Shown piece after piece: positions 1 through 8,055 of a stretch of 12,084 bases of DNA. Within the stretch, counting starts at the first letter, position 1. Every line of letters begins with the position of its first letter. The stretch is from Ekhidna sp. Lineage in GTDB: Bacteria > Bacteroidota > Bacteroidia > Cytophagales > Cyclobacteriaceae. Location of the stretch: NCBI GenBank assembly GCA_028821635.1, contig JAPPDO010000056.1, positions 1-12,084 on the forward strand, given 5' to 3'. Under the pieces are notes generated by a model that searched no databases, was not told where the DNA came from, and worked only from the letters and a program-made list of their open reading frames with translations. The position numbers were made by a program, and so were the translations under genes.

Positions 1-2956
1 CCTGTATTCTTTACACCCTCCAGTATAAAAGTTTGTGTTCTATCCTCCGTGTCAGTCGTTAGTCCTCTTCCAAGAAGAGTAGAGACGGTGCGCGAATACA
101 CATCGCCGCCCTGCTGATAATTAATGACTGCTGACAAAGCGAAGTTTTTATACTTGACCGTATTAATAACATTGAGCACAAAATCAGGCGTTGGGTCTCC
201 TATTTTAAAAGTTCCTTCTTCCTCAAAATCGCGACCAACACTGTTTACTAATTTATCGCCATTTGCATTTCGCAAAATCCTACTTCCCAACATTATACCG
301 AGCGGTTCACCTTCTACAGCGAAGTTGCCTAGGTTGGTAAAACCTGCGGTATTAATCTGATCAGTGTCATCTCCAAGATCCGTTACTTCACTTCTGTATC
401 GGGTGAAATTTGATCGCACATTCCAGTTAACCGCAGTGTTCTCCAGTATATCAACTCCCAGATCAACCTCAAGCCCTTTTGTGATCACTTCACCAATATT
501 TGTAAATGTTGAGAGAAAACCGGTGGAAGGATCCAAAGGACGTTCTACAATTAAATCGGTGGAAGACCTCCTGTACCACGAAAGATCAAGGTTAATTCTA
601 TTGCTCCAGCCGCGTGCCTCCAAGCCCAACTCAAATTCTTCCTGTCTTTCAGGCTTCAAGTCAGAGTTACCTAGAAGCGTTCCGGTTGTATTTCCGGAGA
701 CCACATTTCCTGATTCATTTATAAATAACCTTGAATTGGCATCAACTATTGAAAGGGTGGGGTATCCTGCTCTAAATCCGGCTGAAGTCCCAAATCCGGC
801 TCTTATTTTCAAGAAATTAAGCGCATTATTTGTTATGTCCGGGAATGCTTCTGAGACTACAAAAGCGGTGCTAATACTTGGATAGAAAAGCGACCTGTTG
901 TCTTCAGAGAAGTTGGAGACAGCATCGTTTCTACCGGCCAAGGTCATGAATAAATACCCGTTCAAATCAATTTCCGTTTGCCCAAAAAACCCAACTATAT
1001 TTTGTTCTTGTGAAAACTGAATGGGAGCCTGATCCGTAAAATTGAAGTGTCTAAACGTTCCAAAGACTAACTGATTTGTGCTCGTAACTCCCTGCCGCTC
1101 AAGTTCATTTCTTCTAATTTGAGACCCTAAATTGAAGCTAAGACCTACACTGCTGGATAAATCAAAGCGGCCATTTAAAGTGAACGTATGATCCCATATC
1201 GCATTAATATTGTTAAATGTTCGATACTGACCGGTAAGCGGCCCTTCCACTCCACCTCTGTTTTGACCACTTTCATTGCTTTCAGTATACAGATCATACC
1301 CTAAACGATAAGCGACGTTCAAGTTATCGTTGATGTCATAACTTGTTCCGATCGTTCCAAAAACCCGATCAGTCAACTGGCTTGTGAAGGCATTGGCGAC
1401 GGTCCATCTTGGATTTTGAATATCGTTTCCACTTCTGTAATAGACGCTGCTTCCATCAATGGGATTTTGGAAGGGCAAATTCATCAGATCAATGCTTCTG
1501 GGGGTGAAGAAAACATGTCCAAAGACAGATGAGGAGACCGGATTCCCTCCTAACGGGTCAAAAGAACCATTTCCCTGACTGGCTGAAACCGGAGGGGCAA
1601 TAAAATCCGTTCTTGAAAGATTCATCGTTCCATTGATAGTCAATCCATTGCTCAGTTTTGTCCTCCCCCCAACACTAAATGAGATTCTCTCCAGCTCGTT
1701 GCCCGGTGTAAATCCTTCGTCCTGTAAGTATCCAAAATTCAGGTTGAAGCTACTCTTCCCATCTTCACTTACTCCTCTTGCATTCACTGACGAGTTGTAA
1801 ACCATTCCGGTTCTGAAGAAATCCTTTACATTATCATAAGGTCTCCATGGATATGGAGCTCCGGGTCTCATGGCACCTCTGGTACTAATTGCGTCGGCAT
1901 CTGATGATAATCGTTGGAATTCCGGGAATACCGCTCGAAGAGCAGGGTTAGAATATTGCGAATAAGGATGAGGTAAAAACCCGTCTCCGGAAATAACAGC
2001 ATCGGTTCCATATCCGGCTAATCCGTCTTTGCTAAAACTTGGGCCCCAATTACTAAAAAACCATCCAAAGACCTGATCAAATCCATTCCCGTAAGAATTT
2101 TGATAATCCGGTAATGAACCGATTTCATTAGCAAAAATGGATTGGGTCACGCTGATGTCCATTTTCCTATTCCCATTACTTGAGGAACCTGATTTAGTGG
2201 TAACGAGAACCACTCCATTTCTTCCTTGAGTTCCGTACAAAGTTGAAGCGGCCAGGCCCTTAAGAATACTGATCTCTTCAATGTTATTGGGGTCTAAATC
2301 CAGAAATCTTGAAGATCCGTTATTCGAACCATTTGCAAAGTCACTTCCACCACTTGCTTCCCCGTCACTGGAATTAGTGTTCGTATTAAAGGGAACACCG
2401 TCAACAATGAATAAAGGCTGATTATCTCCGGTAAAGGAAGTATAACCTCTGATGATAATATTGGTTCCAGAACCGGATAGACCACTTTGTTGTGTAATTT
2501 GAACACCTGAAGCTTTGCTTCTAAGCGATCTAACTACATCACCTTCCGTCTTATCCGCAACTGCATCTTCACCCAATGTGCTCACAGCAAAACCTAAGGC
2601 TTCTTTGTTTCTCTGAATACCTTGGGCGGTCACGACAATCTCTTGTAACTCTAATGCTCCGCCCATTGTGATATCAATGGTGGTTCTGGAGCCTACCTCA
2701 CCTTCCTGCGTCTCAAAACCCACTTAGGAAAAGACAAGGTTTATCCCCCCCCCCCCCCCGCGTCAGCTAGGGACAGTCGGTAATTCCCACCCAAATCCGT
2801 CTGGGTACCCGTCGTTGTGCCTTTTATCACAACGTTCACACCCGGCAAGGGGTCATCTGTATCATCGGTGATCTTACCGGATACCGTTCTTTGTGCCATC
2901 ACATCAAAAAGAATAGATGTGATAAGCACAAAACTTAGTAGTAAAATTCTCTTCAT
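1..2956 (-). pseudogene. SusC/RagA-family TonB-linked outer membrane receptor, broken near N-terminus, C-terminus beyond window
   Basis: This is an outer-membrane beta-barrel that would import a glycan- or peptide-type nutrient with a SusD lipoprotein partner. The start at 2956 gives a signal peptide (MKRILLLSF..., ending VMAQ), then a CarboxypepD_reg-like domain (RTVSGKITD..., PLPGVNVVIKGTTTGTQTD..., GGNYRLS). Past the break the minus frame is open from 2723 to the window edge. It reads VGFETQ, a plug domain (GVQITQQSGLSGSGTNIIIRG, then QPLFIVDGVPF), EEISILKGLAASTLYGTQGRNGVV, and many barrel strands ending at FILEGVKNT. About 985 codons are present; the family usually has 1000-1100. Two lesions occur together: a G15 run puts the start frame onto TAA at 2743-2741, and the downstream frame has its own TAA at 2726-2724 where LVFS-Y-VGFETQ is expected. 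SusD would lie to the left, outside the window. The family is certain; whether the gene is truly broken is not. Confidence 0.9.
2745..2759. repeat. 15-bp C/G homopolymer inside the susC-like gene
   Basis: Fifteen consecutive C on the plus strand (G on the coding strand) lie where the receptor should read DAG-G-INLVFS. In the start frame the run codes Ala then glycines and goes straight into TAA. One more G, or two fewer, would restore INLVFS, but that frame meets TAA six codons later. The third frame stops at TGA within a dozen codons. No run length alone therefore reopens the gene. Confidence 0.9.
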
Positions 2957-2995
2957 ATTTACTTTTATCTAATGATTAAATCATTTAAACACATG

Positions 2996-3024
2996 CAAAT
3001 GTAAAGTATTTTTGGATTATCAAA
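2996..3024 (-). promoter_or_regulatory. Bacteroidota-type promoter for the susC-like gene
   Basis: Read on the minus strand, TTTG (3024-3021) is followed after 17 bp by TACATTTG (3003-2996). The second box is a perfect match to the Bacteroidota -7 consensus TAnnTTTG, and TTTG matches the -33 box. It lies about 40 bp upstream of the ATG at 2956. No Shine-Dalgarno sequence is evident, as is usual in this phylum. Confidence 0.6.
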
Positions 3025-3415
3025 TAGCTAGACCCAACACAATTTTTTAAGATTTTTTCCTAAAATAAATTTTTTGATGAATATTCATTTAAAATAAAGT
3101 ATAATCTACTGTTTGTCACTATTTTAACAGCGTGATACAAAATTTAATTCTTATCTGAATTGTTTAATAAAACCGGACAAATTATTGTATTGGCAATAGA
3201 TCTCAATAATTCCATTTGTTAAGGATGGCTCAGTTGAATTCCTTCGGCTCTCTTCTAAGATAAGCCCATATTGTAGGTACATCTAAACGGCTTTTTACTG
3301 CTAAGTCTTTTAATCTAGGTGCTAAGCCTGAAATACCTAATATTATGGGTTATTCTCAATGAATTTCATTTTTCACTACATTCCAAATTTTTCTTAACAT
3401 CGTCAAGATAGACTT
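3025..3415. other. Intergenic stretch between divergent genes, nothing recognised
   Basis: This AT-rich space separates the minus-strand receptor from the plus-strand antiporter. Short open stretches exist on both strands. The most protein-like is a minus frame of about 39 codons ending at a TGA at 3232-3230, with the piece KSRLDVPTIWAYLRREPKEF. None has a start codon and a recognisable family. I see no tRNA, no strong hairpin-plus-T terminator and no tandem repeats. Confidence 0.5.
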
Positions 3416-3423
3416 TAATTTTG
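3416..3423 (+). promoter_or_regulatory. Possible -7 box for the antiporter gene
   Basis: TAATTTTG matches the Bacteroidota -7 consensus TAnnTTTG, but I see no clear -33 TTTG at the right distance. If used, it would give a leader of roughly 130 nt that includes the inverted repeat at 3449-3468. Confidence 0.25.
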
Positions 3424-3448
3424 CTGATAAGAGTTAAAACACTGAAGA

Positions 3449-3468
3449 TGTATCTCTTCATAGATACA
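3449..3468. repeat. 7-bp perfect inverted repeat upstream of the antiporter gene
   Basis: TGTATCT-cttcat-AGATACA forms a 7-bp stem with a 6-nt loop about 90 bp before the antiporter start. An overlapping alternative pairing, TGAAG (3443-3447) with CTTCA (3456-3460), would exclude it. It could be an operator or a leader hairpin, or chance in AT-rich DNA. No T-run follows, so it is not an intrinsic terminator. Confidence 0.3.
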
Positions 3469-3560
3469 ACTTTGGGGCGGATAAACATATTTTATGCCCT
3501 CTCTTTAACTCTTAATCATAAATAAGTCACTATTTTCGACGGTTATTGAAAATAAATGAC

Positions 3561-5042
3561 ATGACAAAGACTAAACAGCCTACACTCCTTCAATCCTTTA
3601 TCCCGATCATTTTTCTCATTTTATTATTGGTGGTAAATGTTGGCATTTTTGGGAGTGAGGCACTTGGAGGTTCTAACCAGATGGTGCTCATCTTGTCTGC
3701 CGGTGTTGCAGCTTTGATGGCCATTCGAATTGGTTTTTCCTGGAATGAAATCCAGACGGGTATCATTAAGAGCATCAGTGCAGCGATGCCGTCCGTACTG
3801 ATATTGCTGATGATTGGGGCGTTGGCCGGCACATGGATGCTAAGCGGGATTGTACCCGCCATGATCTACTATGGGTTGCAAATCCTAAATCCTACGATCT
3901 TTCTTGTTGCCGCCTGCATTGCCTGCTCTATTGTATCTATTGCCACAGGTAGCTCATGGACTACCGCTGCTACTGTTGGAATTGCACTCATAGGCATTGG
4001 TAAGGCACTTGGCATTTCAGAGGGACTGGTGGCCGGAGCTATTTTGTCCGGTGCCTATTTTGGGGATAAAATGTCTCCTCTTTCCGATACTACAAATCTC
4101 GCCCCGGCAATGGCCGGCACAGATTTGTTTACGCATATCCGTTATATGACTATTACCACGGTGCCATCTATTCTGATAGCATTGTTATTGTATCTCATCA
4201 TTGGACTGACCAACAGATCAGGTAACGAGATAGCCGGAAAAGCTGAAATACTGGCCGCCATTGACAGTACCTTTAATATATCCGGATGGCTCTTTATCGT
4301 GCCGGTTTTAGTAGTTATTTTTATTGTGAAGAAGATGCCGGCACTTCCAGCCATTTTAACAGGGGCTCTCTTAGGAAGTGTTTTTGCGTTAATATTTCAA
4401 CCTCATCTGGTCAATCAGGCTGCTGAGATGGCAATTTACGATGGAAAGCTCTTTAACCGTCTGAATGACCTCTTTCCCTCTTTCACACGTGGATTTATTG
4501 GATCGATTCAAGCATTGTTTGGGGATATTGCATTTACTACCGGCAATCCGGTACTTGACAGCGAAGGGCTCTTAAGCAGCGGGGGTATGGCAGGAATGCT
4601 GGAAACCATCTGGTTAATACTGTCAGCTATGATCTTTGGAGGAGTTATGGAAGGGGCCGGCATGTTAAAACGCATTGCCAATGCTATCATCAGCAAAGTA
4701 AAATCAGTTGGAGCCTTAACCTCCGGTACGGTTGGTACGTGCCTATTTTTCAACTTTACTGCCTCTGACCAATACCTGACCATTGTTATTCCGGGACGTA
4801 TGTATGCAGATGCCTATAAAAAGGAAGGCCTTGCTCCCGAGAATTTGAGTCGGACACTGGAGGATTCAGGAACAGTCACCTCCGTTCTGGTTCCTTGGAA
4901 TACATGTGGAGCCTATCATTCAACAGTCCTTGGAGTGACGACCGGCACTTATCTTCCCTACTGCTTTTTTAATCTTTTTAGTCCAATAATGACCCTTGTG
5001 GTCGCTTTTACCGGATATAAAATCAAAAAGCTGGTGAGGTGA
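3561..5042 (+). CDS. nhaC: Na+/H+ antiporter, NhaC family
   Basis: An inner-membrane antiporter that exchanges cytoplasmic Na+ for external H+, used in sodium and pH homeostasis. The protein has about 493 residues, normal for NhaC, and is hydrophobic throughout with some 11-12 membrane segments. Family signatures are GSSWTTAATVGIAL (about residues 130-143), AYFGDKMSPLSDTTNLAP (about 165-182), and late in the protein EDSGTVTSVLVPWNTCGA. The frame can be extended five codons to a TTG at 3546, but I chose ATG at 3561 because it gives the usual short N-terminus (MTKTKQPTLLQSFIPI) before the first helix. It stands alone: the receptor upstream is divergent and nearly 200 bp separate it from the next gene. 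The frame is complete. Family assignment is firm; ion preference is inferred from the family. Confidence 0.92.
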   Translation: MTKTKQPTLLQSFIPIIFLILLLVVNVGIFGSEALGGSNQMVLILSAGVAALMAIRIGFSWNEIQTGIIKSISAAMPSVLILLMIGALAGTWMLSGIVPAMIYYGLQILNPTIFLVAACIACSIVSIATGSSWTTAATVGIALIGIGKALGISEGLVAGAILSGAYFGDKMSPLSDTTNLAPAMAGTDLFTHIRYMTITTVPSILIALLLYLIIGLTNRSGNEIAGKAEILAAIDSTFNISGWLFIVPVLVVIFIVKKMPALPAILTGALLGSVFALIFQPHLVNQAAEMAIYDGKLFNRLNDLFPSFTRGFIGSIQALFGDIAFTTGNPVLDSEGLLSSGGMAGMLETIWLILSAMIFGGVMEGAGMLKRIANAIISKVKSVGALTSGTVGTCLFFNFTASDQYLTIVIPGRMYADAYKKEGLAPENLSRTLEDSGTVTSVLVPWNTCGAYHSTVLGVTTGTYLPYCFFNLFSPIMTLVVAFTGYKIKKLVR

Positions 5043-5078
5043 ACTTCTTTACAGAAATCCTTAATAAAGGACAGCAGA

Positions 5079-5111
5079 GAACCTACTCTGGGAGTCTGTG
5101 AAAGCAGGTTC
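5079..5111 (+). terminator. Weak hairpin after the antiporter gene
   Basis: GAACCT (5079-5084) pairs with AGGTTC (5106-5111), and inside it ACTC (5085-5088) pairs with GAGT (5092-5095). A short T-rich tail (ATATTTTG) follows, but there is no proper T-run. It lies 37 bp past the stop codon. It is a plausible but weak transcription-end structure. Confidence 0.25.
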
Positions 5112-5237
5112 ATATTTTGATTAACTTAAAGAATAGAAGAGGGAGTCGGTATCGCTAATATATCACAGATAAATGGTCAAGTTAGCTTTTAAATTTTAAT
5201 TCCTCTTAGTCGTTAAAATTTTTCATAAATTACCCTT

Positions 5238-6197
5238 ATGAGAAGTTGGATACTGTCAATTCTGCTATTTATCCCAATTTTTTCTAAAGGAGATACATGG
5301 GGGTTTTTTGCGCATCAGAAAATCAACCGATTAGCTGTGTTTACCTTACCTCCTGAGCTGATTGGCTTTTACAAGCAAAATATCCAATATCTCACAGAGA
5401 AAGCAATCAATCCCGATAAGCGCAGATATATAAATAAAGCGGAAGCCCCCCGACACTACATAGACATAGATGCTTATGGTGATTCTGCGATTTATAAGAT
5501 GCCCCGATATTGGAAAGATGCCGTAGAAATGTACTCTGAAGACACGCTAAATGCCTACGGTATCGCACCATATCATATCAAAAAAGTCTCTTTTTGGCTG
5601 ATTGAAGCCTTTAAAAATAAAGATGCAGATCAAATCCTGAGGCTTTCGGCAGATATTGGTCACTACATAGCGGATGCAAACGTTCCTCTGCATACTACGG
5701 AAAACTACAATGGGCAACTGACCGGTCAATATGGAATTCATGGCTTTTGGGAATCGCGCCTGCCGGAGTTGTTTTTTGGTGAGTATGACTTGCTGACAGG
5801 GAAGGCAGATTACGTGGCGGATTTGCAGTTGTATGCGTGGGATGCAGTAGTCGGAGCACACGAGGCACTGGATTCAGTGCTGCTTTTTGAAAAACAACTC
5901 ACCAAGAAGTATCCTGAGTCTAAAAAGTATGGTTATGAAGAGCAGGGGCAGAGAACCGTCCGAACGTATTCTTATCCTTTCTCTAGAGACTACCATCGCA
6001 GACTCAATGGAATGGTAGAGCGCAGAATGAAGGCTTCCATTAAGATGGTAGGGGATTTCTGGATGAGTTGCTGGGTGAAGGCAGGGCAGCCTGATCTCTC
6101 CGAATTTGTAGATGGAGCCTTAGAACTTGAGGATTCTATTATTTCAGTTGATCCGAAAGTGCAAGTAAGAAATCATGAGGCCGGAGTAGAGAATTGA
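5238..6197 (+). CDS. Secreted zinc-dependent phospholipase C / S1-P1 nuclease-like protein
   Basis: This is a member of the Zn-dependent phospholipase C superfamily (Zn_dep_PLPC / S1-P1 nuclease fold), acting outside the cytoplasm. These enzymes hydrolyse phosphodiester bonds in phospholipids or single-stranded nucleic acid with three zinc ions. A signal peptide spans residues 1-18. Just after it comes WGFFAHQKIN, with Trp21 and His26 in the usual place for zinc ligands. Further candidate ligands are His73 and Asp76 (HYIDID), His142, Asp146 and His152 (GHYIADANVPLH), and His168 and Glu172 (GIHGFWE), so the metal site appears complete. At 319 aa it has normal length for the Bacteroidota proteins usually annotated as zinc-dependent phospholipase C. 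The substrate cannot be told. The start ATG is well placed before the signal peptide. It is monocistronic by position. Confidence 0.85.
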   Translation: MRSWILSILLFIPIFSKGDTWGFFAHQKINRLAVFTLPPELIGFYKQNIQYLTEKAINPDKRRYINKAEAPRHYIDIDAYGDSAIYKMPRYWKDAVEMYSEDTLNAYGIAPYHIKKVSFWLIEAFKNKDADQILRLSADIGHYIADANVPLHTTENYNGQLTGQYGIHGFWESRLPELFFGEYDLLTGKADYVADLQLYAWDAVVGAHEALDSVLLFEKQLTKKYPESKKYGYEEQGQRTVRTYSYPFSRDYHRRLNGMVERRMKASIKMVGDFWMSCWVKAGQPDLSEFVDGALELEDSIISVDPKVQVRNHEAGVEN

Positions 6198-6353
6198 GTT
6201 TCAGGATTTTCGTCTAAATCATCCGGATTGCTCCCGCCGCTTTTGGGCCACCTGCTATAACTGTCTTTTAACCTAATTCCAGCTTGTCTTGAATACTGAA
6301 TACCAAAATCAGTGCAGTTACAAAGCATTCAATTCATGCCCTAATTACAGTTT
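6198..6353. other. Short non-coding stretch before the IS remnant
   Basis: There is no open frame of useful length and no clear terminator. A minus-strand frame reads TVIAGGPKAAGAIRMI between stops. It looks protein-like but has no start and matches no family I know, so it may be a relic or chance. Confidence 0.4.
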
Positions 6354-6798
6354 GAGAGCTTTGCACATAAAGATTAACAAAAGGATCAAATGTTGCAACT
6401 CAGAGGCATGCGCTACAAATTAGGTTTTACTTATGCCAGCTTTAGTGATGTAGCCGTAAGCCGTCGCATACGCAAGATCAACATGGCAGAACAAGGTGTA
6501 ATATGTTAATCAGCAAGCAACGGTGTAAAAAAGTAGAGTGCACCTTTGGGAGTATGAAGAAGTGATTTGGTGCAGGTATGTAGGTATAGCAAAAACACAT
6601 AGCCAGCATATATTTAGAGGCCATCGCTCATAATCTGAAGCGCAGTCCGGGCTTAGTGATAGTACGGTAGAGGCACGTTTAGTAATGAATGGGACGATAA
6701 AAGGGGGCTAAAACGAAAAGTTTAATCAGGATATTTAGTTAAGGGGAGTCAAATTTTAAGAGGTAATCAAAAAATTAGGCTGTTTATGCAAAGGTCTC
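6354..6798 (+). mobile_element. Decayed, internally deleted IS5-family-like insertion sequence
   Basis: The left end GAGAGCTTTGCA (6354-6365) and the inverse of the right end, GAGACCTTTGCA (6798-6787), match at 11 of 12 positions, giving imperfect terminal inverted repeats. Between them, only 445 bp apart, lies the broken C-terminal end of a DDE transposase reading the same way. A complete element of this type would be about 1 kb or more, so most of the transposase gene is gone. I see no target-site duplication (TTT on the left, ATA on the right). The family call rests on the transposase relic. Confidence 0.65.
6500..6670 (+). pseudogene. IS5-like transposase, C-terminal relic
   Basis: Three frame pieces together read as the end of an IS5-like transposase. 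From 6500: NMLISKQRCKKVECTFGSMKK, corresponding to the usual LISK-R-VERTFGS-K. Then, in another frame from 6571: CRYVGIAKTHSQHI. Then back in the first frame from 6614: LEAIAHNLKRSPGLVIVR, ending in TAG at 6668-6670. A TGA at 6563-6565 stands where Trp is expected after MKK, and two compensating frameshifts flank the middle piece. Upstream, a frame from about 6409 (MRYKLGFTYASFSD...) may be an earlier part of the same gene but cannot be aligned with confidence. It is inactive. The VE..FG and GIAKTH..H..EAIAHNLKR pattern is characteristic of the family. Confidence 0.75.
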
Positions 6799-6906
6799 AT
6801 ACAATTTTAAAACACTTAGTTATGCAGATAGTTAATTAGAATATATATCTCTTATGCACAATCGTTAGTAGTTTATATTGTTAAATGCAATAAAATAGAT
6901 CGCCTA

Positions 6907-8055
6907 ATGAATCAGATATTTCCAAAAGAGTTTATAAATACCTCAGTAGAACACTACACATTCAGGTTAAGGAAGCGATCAATCTCTATTTACCTCATAT
7001 TAGTTATTTCCTTTGTTATCATTTTAGTTTCACTTCCATTTATCAAAATAAAAGTATCTGTTTCAGCTTTCGGAATCATCACTACGCCTACCAATCGCTA
7101 TGAATTAAACACCCCAGCGAGCGGATTACTTCTAAATAATCGCCTCCAGGAAAACCTGACGGTCAAGGAAGGTGATACTTTACTGGTATTTGATAACTCC
7201 ATTCTTCAAAAGGAACAAAACCAAATCGACTCTCGACTGTCTGAACTGGCGGGGTTCTCAGAAGATCTCCGAAGACTTACTGGCACAAACATTAAGTTAA
7301 GCAAACGACTGATAAGTTCCCGCTTTCAAATTGCTTTCTTGAAATATCAAACGGAATTAGAACAGCGTAATATCGAAAAAGAAGCACTCAAAAAAGTTTA
7401 TGAGAGGCAGAAGAAGCTTTTTGAGCTAAATGTAATATCAGAAGTAGAATTTGAAAAAGATGAGGTAAATTACGAACGATCATGTGCTGAAATGGAAGTT
7501 TTTAAAAAACAGGCCATCAATAACTGGAAAGAAACGCTTTTATCAATTGAGCAAGAAAAAGAACAGCTATCACTTCGCAAAAAAGAACTCGAAAGTGAAC
7601 GCTTGAGAAGCGTATTAATTGCCCCTGCTTCAGGAGAATTATTGGACGTGCTTCCTTTAAAGACAAATCAATTTGTTGTTGCCGGTTTAAAAATTGGAGA
7701 AATTACTCCTGTCTCTGACATGATCGCCATCTGTCGGGTAGCCCCAAAAGATATTGGATTAATAAAAAAGCAAATGAAAGCATTACTTCTGGTAGATGCC
7801 TTCAACCCAAACGAATGGGGCTATTTGAAAGGGAGGGTTTCAGATATTTCATCTGATACCTACCTAATCAATTCCCAGCCCTTTTTTAAAGTGGAATGTC
7901 AGCTTGAGCAGGATTACCTGACATTGAAGAATGGGGTCAGGGGGAAGCTAAAAAAGGGAATGACTGTTCAAACCTCTTTCACCGTAACTGAGCGAACACT
8001 GTATCAACTGATCTATGACAAAGTGGATGACTGGCTAAATCCTAACAGACCATGA
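6907..8055 (+). CDS. HlyD-family periplasmic adaptor of a peptide exporter
   Basis: The membrane-fusion (adaptor) protein of a type I-like peptide/bacteriocin export system, linking an inner-membrane C39 ABC transporter towards the outer membrane. A short cytoplasmic N-terminus is followed by one membrane helix (about residues 26-44), the first lipoyl half (about 68-98, NTPASGLL..., VKEGDTLLVF) and a long coiled coil (about 100-235, rich in E, K, Q and L). The second lipoyl half follows (about 236-268, LIAPASGELLDVLPLKTNQF), then a beta-barrel ending in GMTVQTSF. The tail YDKVDDWLNP is typical of adaptors paired with bacteriocin exporters. At 382 aa it is complete. Its stop overlaps the next start (ATGA at 8052-8055), so the two genes are translationally coupled. 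It is well preserved although its partner transporter is broken. Confidence 0.9.
   Translation: MNQIFPKEFINTSVEHYTFRLRKRSISIYLILVISFVIILVSLPFIKIKVSVSAFGIITTPTNRYELNTPASGLLLNNRLQENLTVKEGDTLLVFDNSILQKEQNQIDSRLSELAGFSEDLRRLTGTNIKLSKRLISSRFQIAFLKYQTELEQRNIEKEALKKVYERQKKLFELNVISEVEFEKDEVNYERSCAEMEVFKKQAINNWKETLLSIEQEKEQLSLRKKELESERLRSVLIAPASGELLDVLPLKTNQFVVAGLKIGEITPVSDMIAICRVAPKDIGLIKKQMKALLLVDAFNPNEWGYLKGRVSDISSDTYLINSQPFFKVECQLEQDYLTLKNGVRGKLKKGMTVQTSFTVTERTLYQLIYDKVDDWLNPNRP

Noticed and set aside
124..885. Two plus-strand open frames (124-360 and 364-885)
   Set aside because: They are antisense to the continuous SusC-like frame on the minus strand and have no recognisable domains.
2294..2506. 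Minus-strand 70-aa open frame
   Set aside because: It overlaps the SusC-like plug region in another frame and resembles no protein.
3230..3350. Minus-strand open stretch containing KSRLDVPTIWAYLRREPKEF
   Set aside because: It looks protein-like, but has no start codon, is bounded by stops about 40 codons apart and matches no family I know. The plus strand of the same stretch also looks partly protein-like, so it is probably chance.
3546..3560. TTG start for the antiporter, five codons upstream
   Set aside because: A normal ATG at 3561 gives the expected N-terminus for the family.
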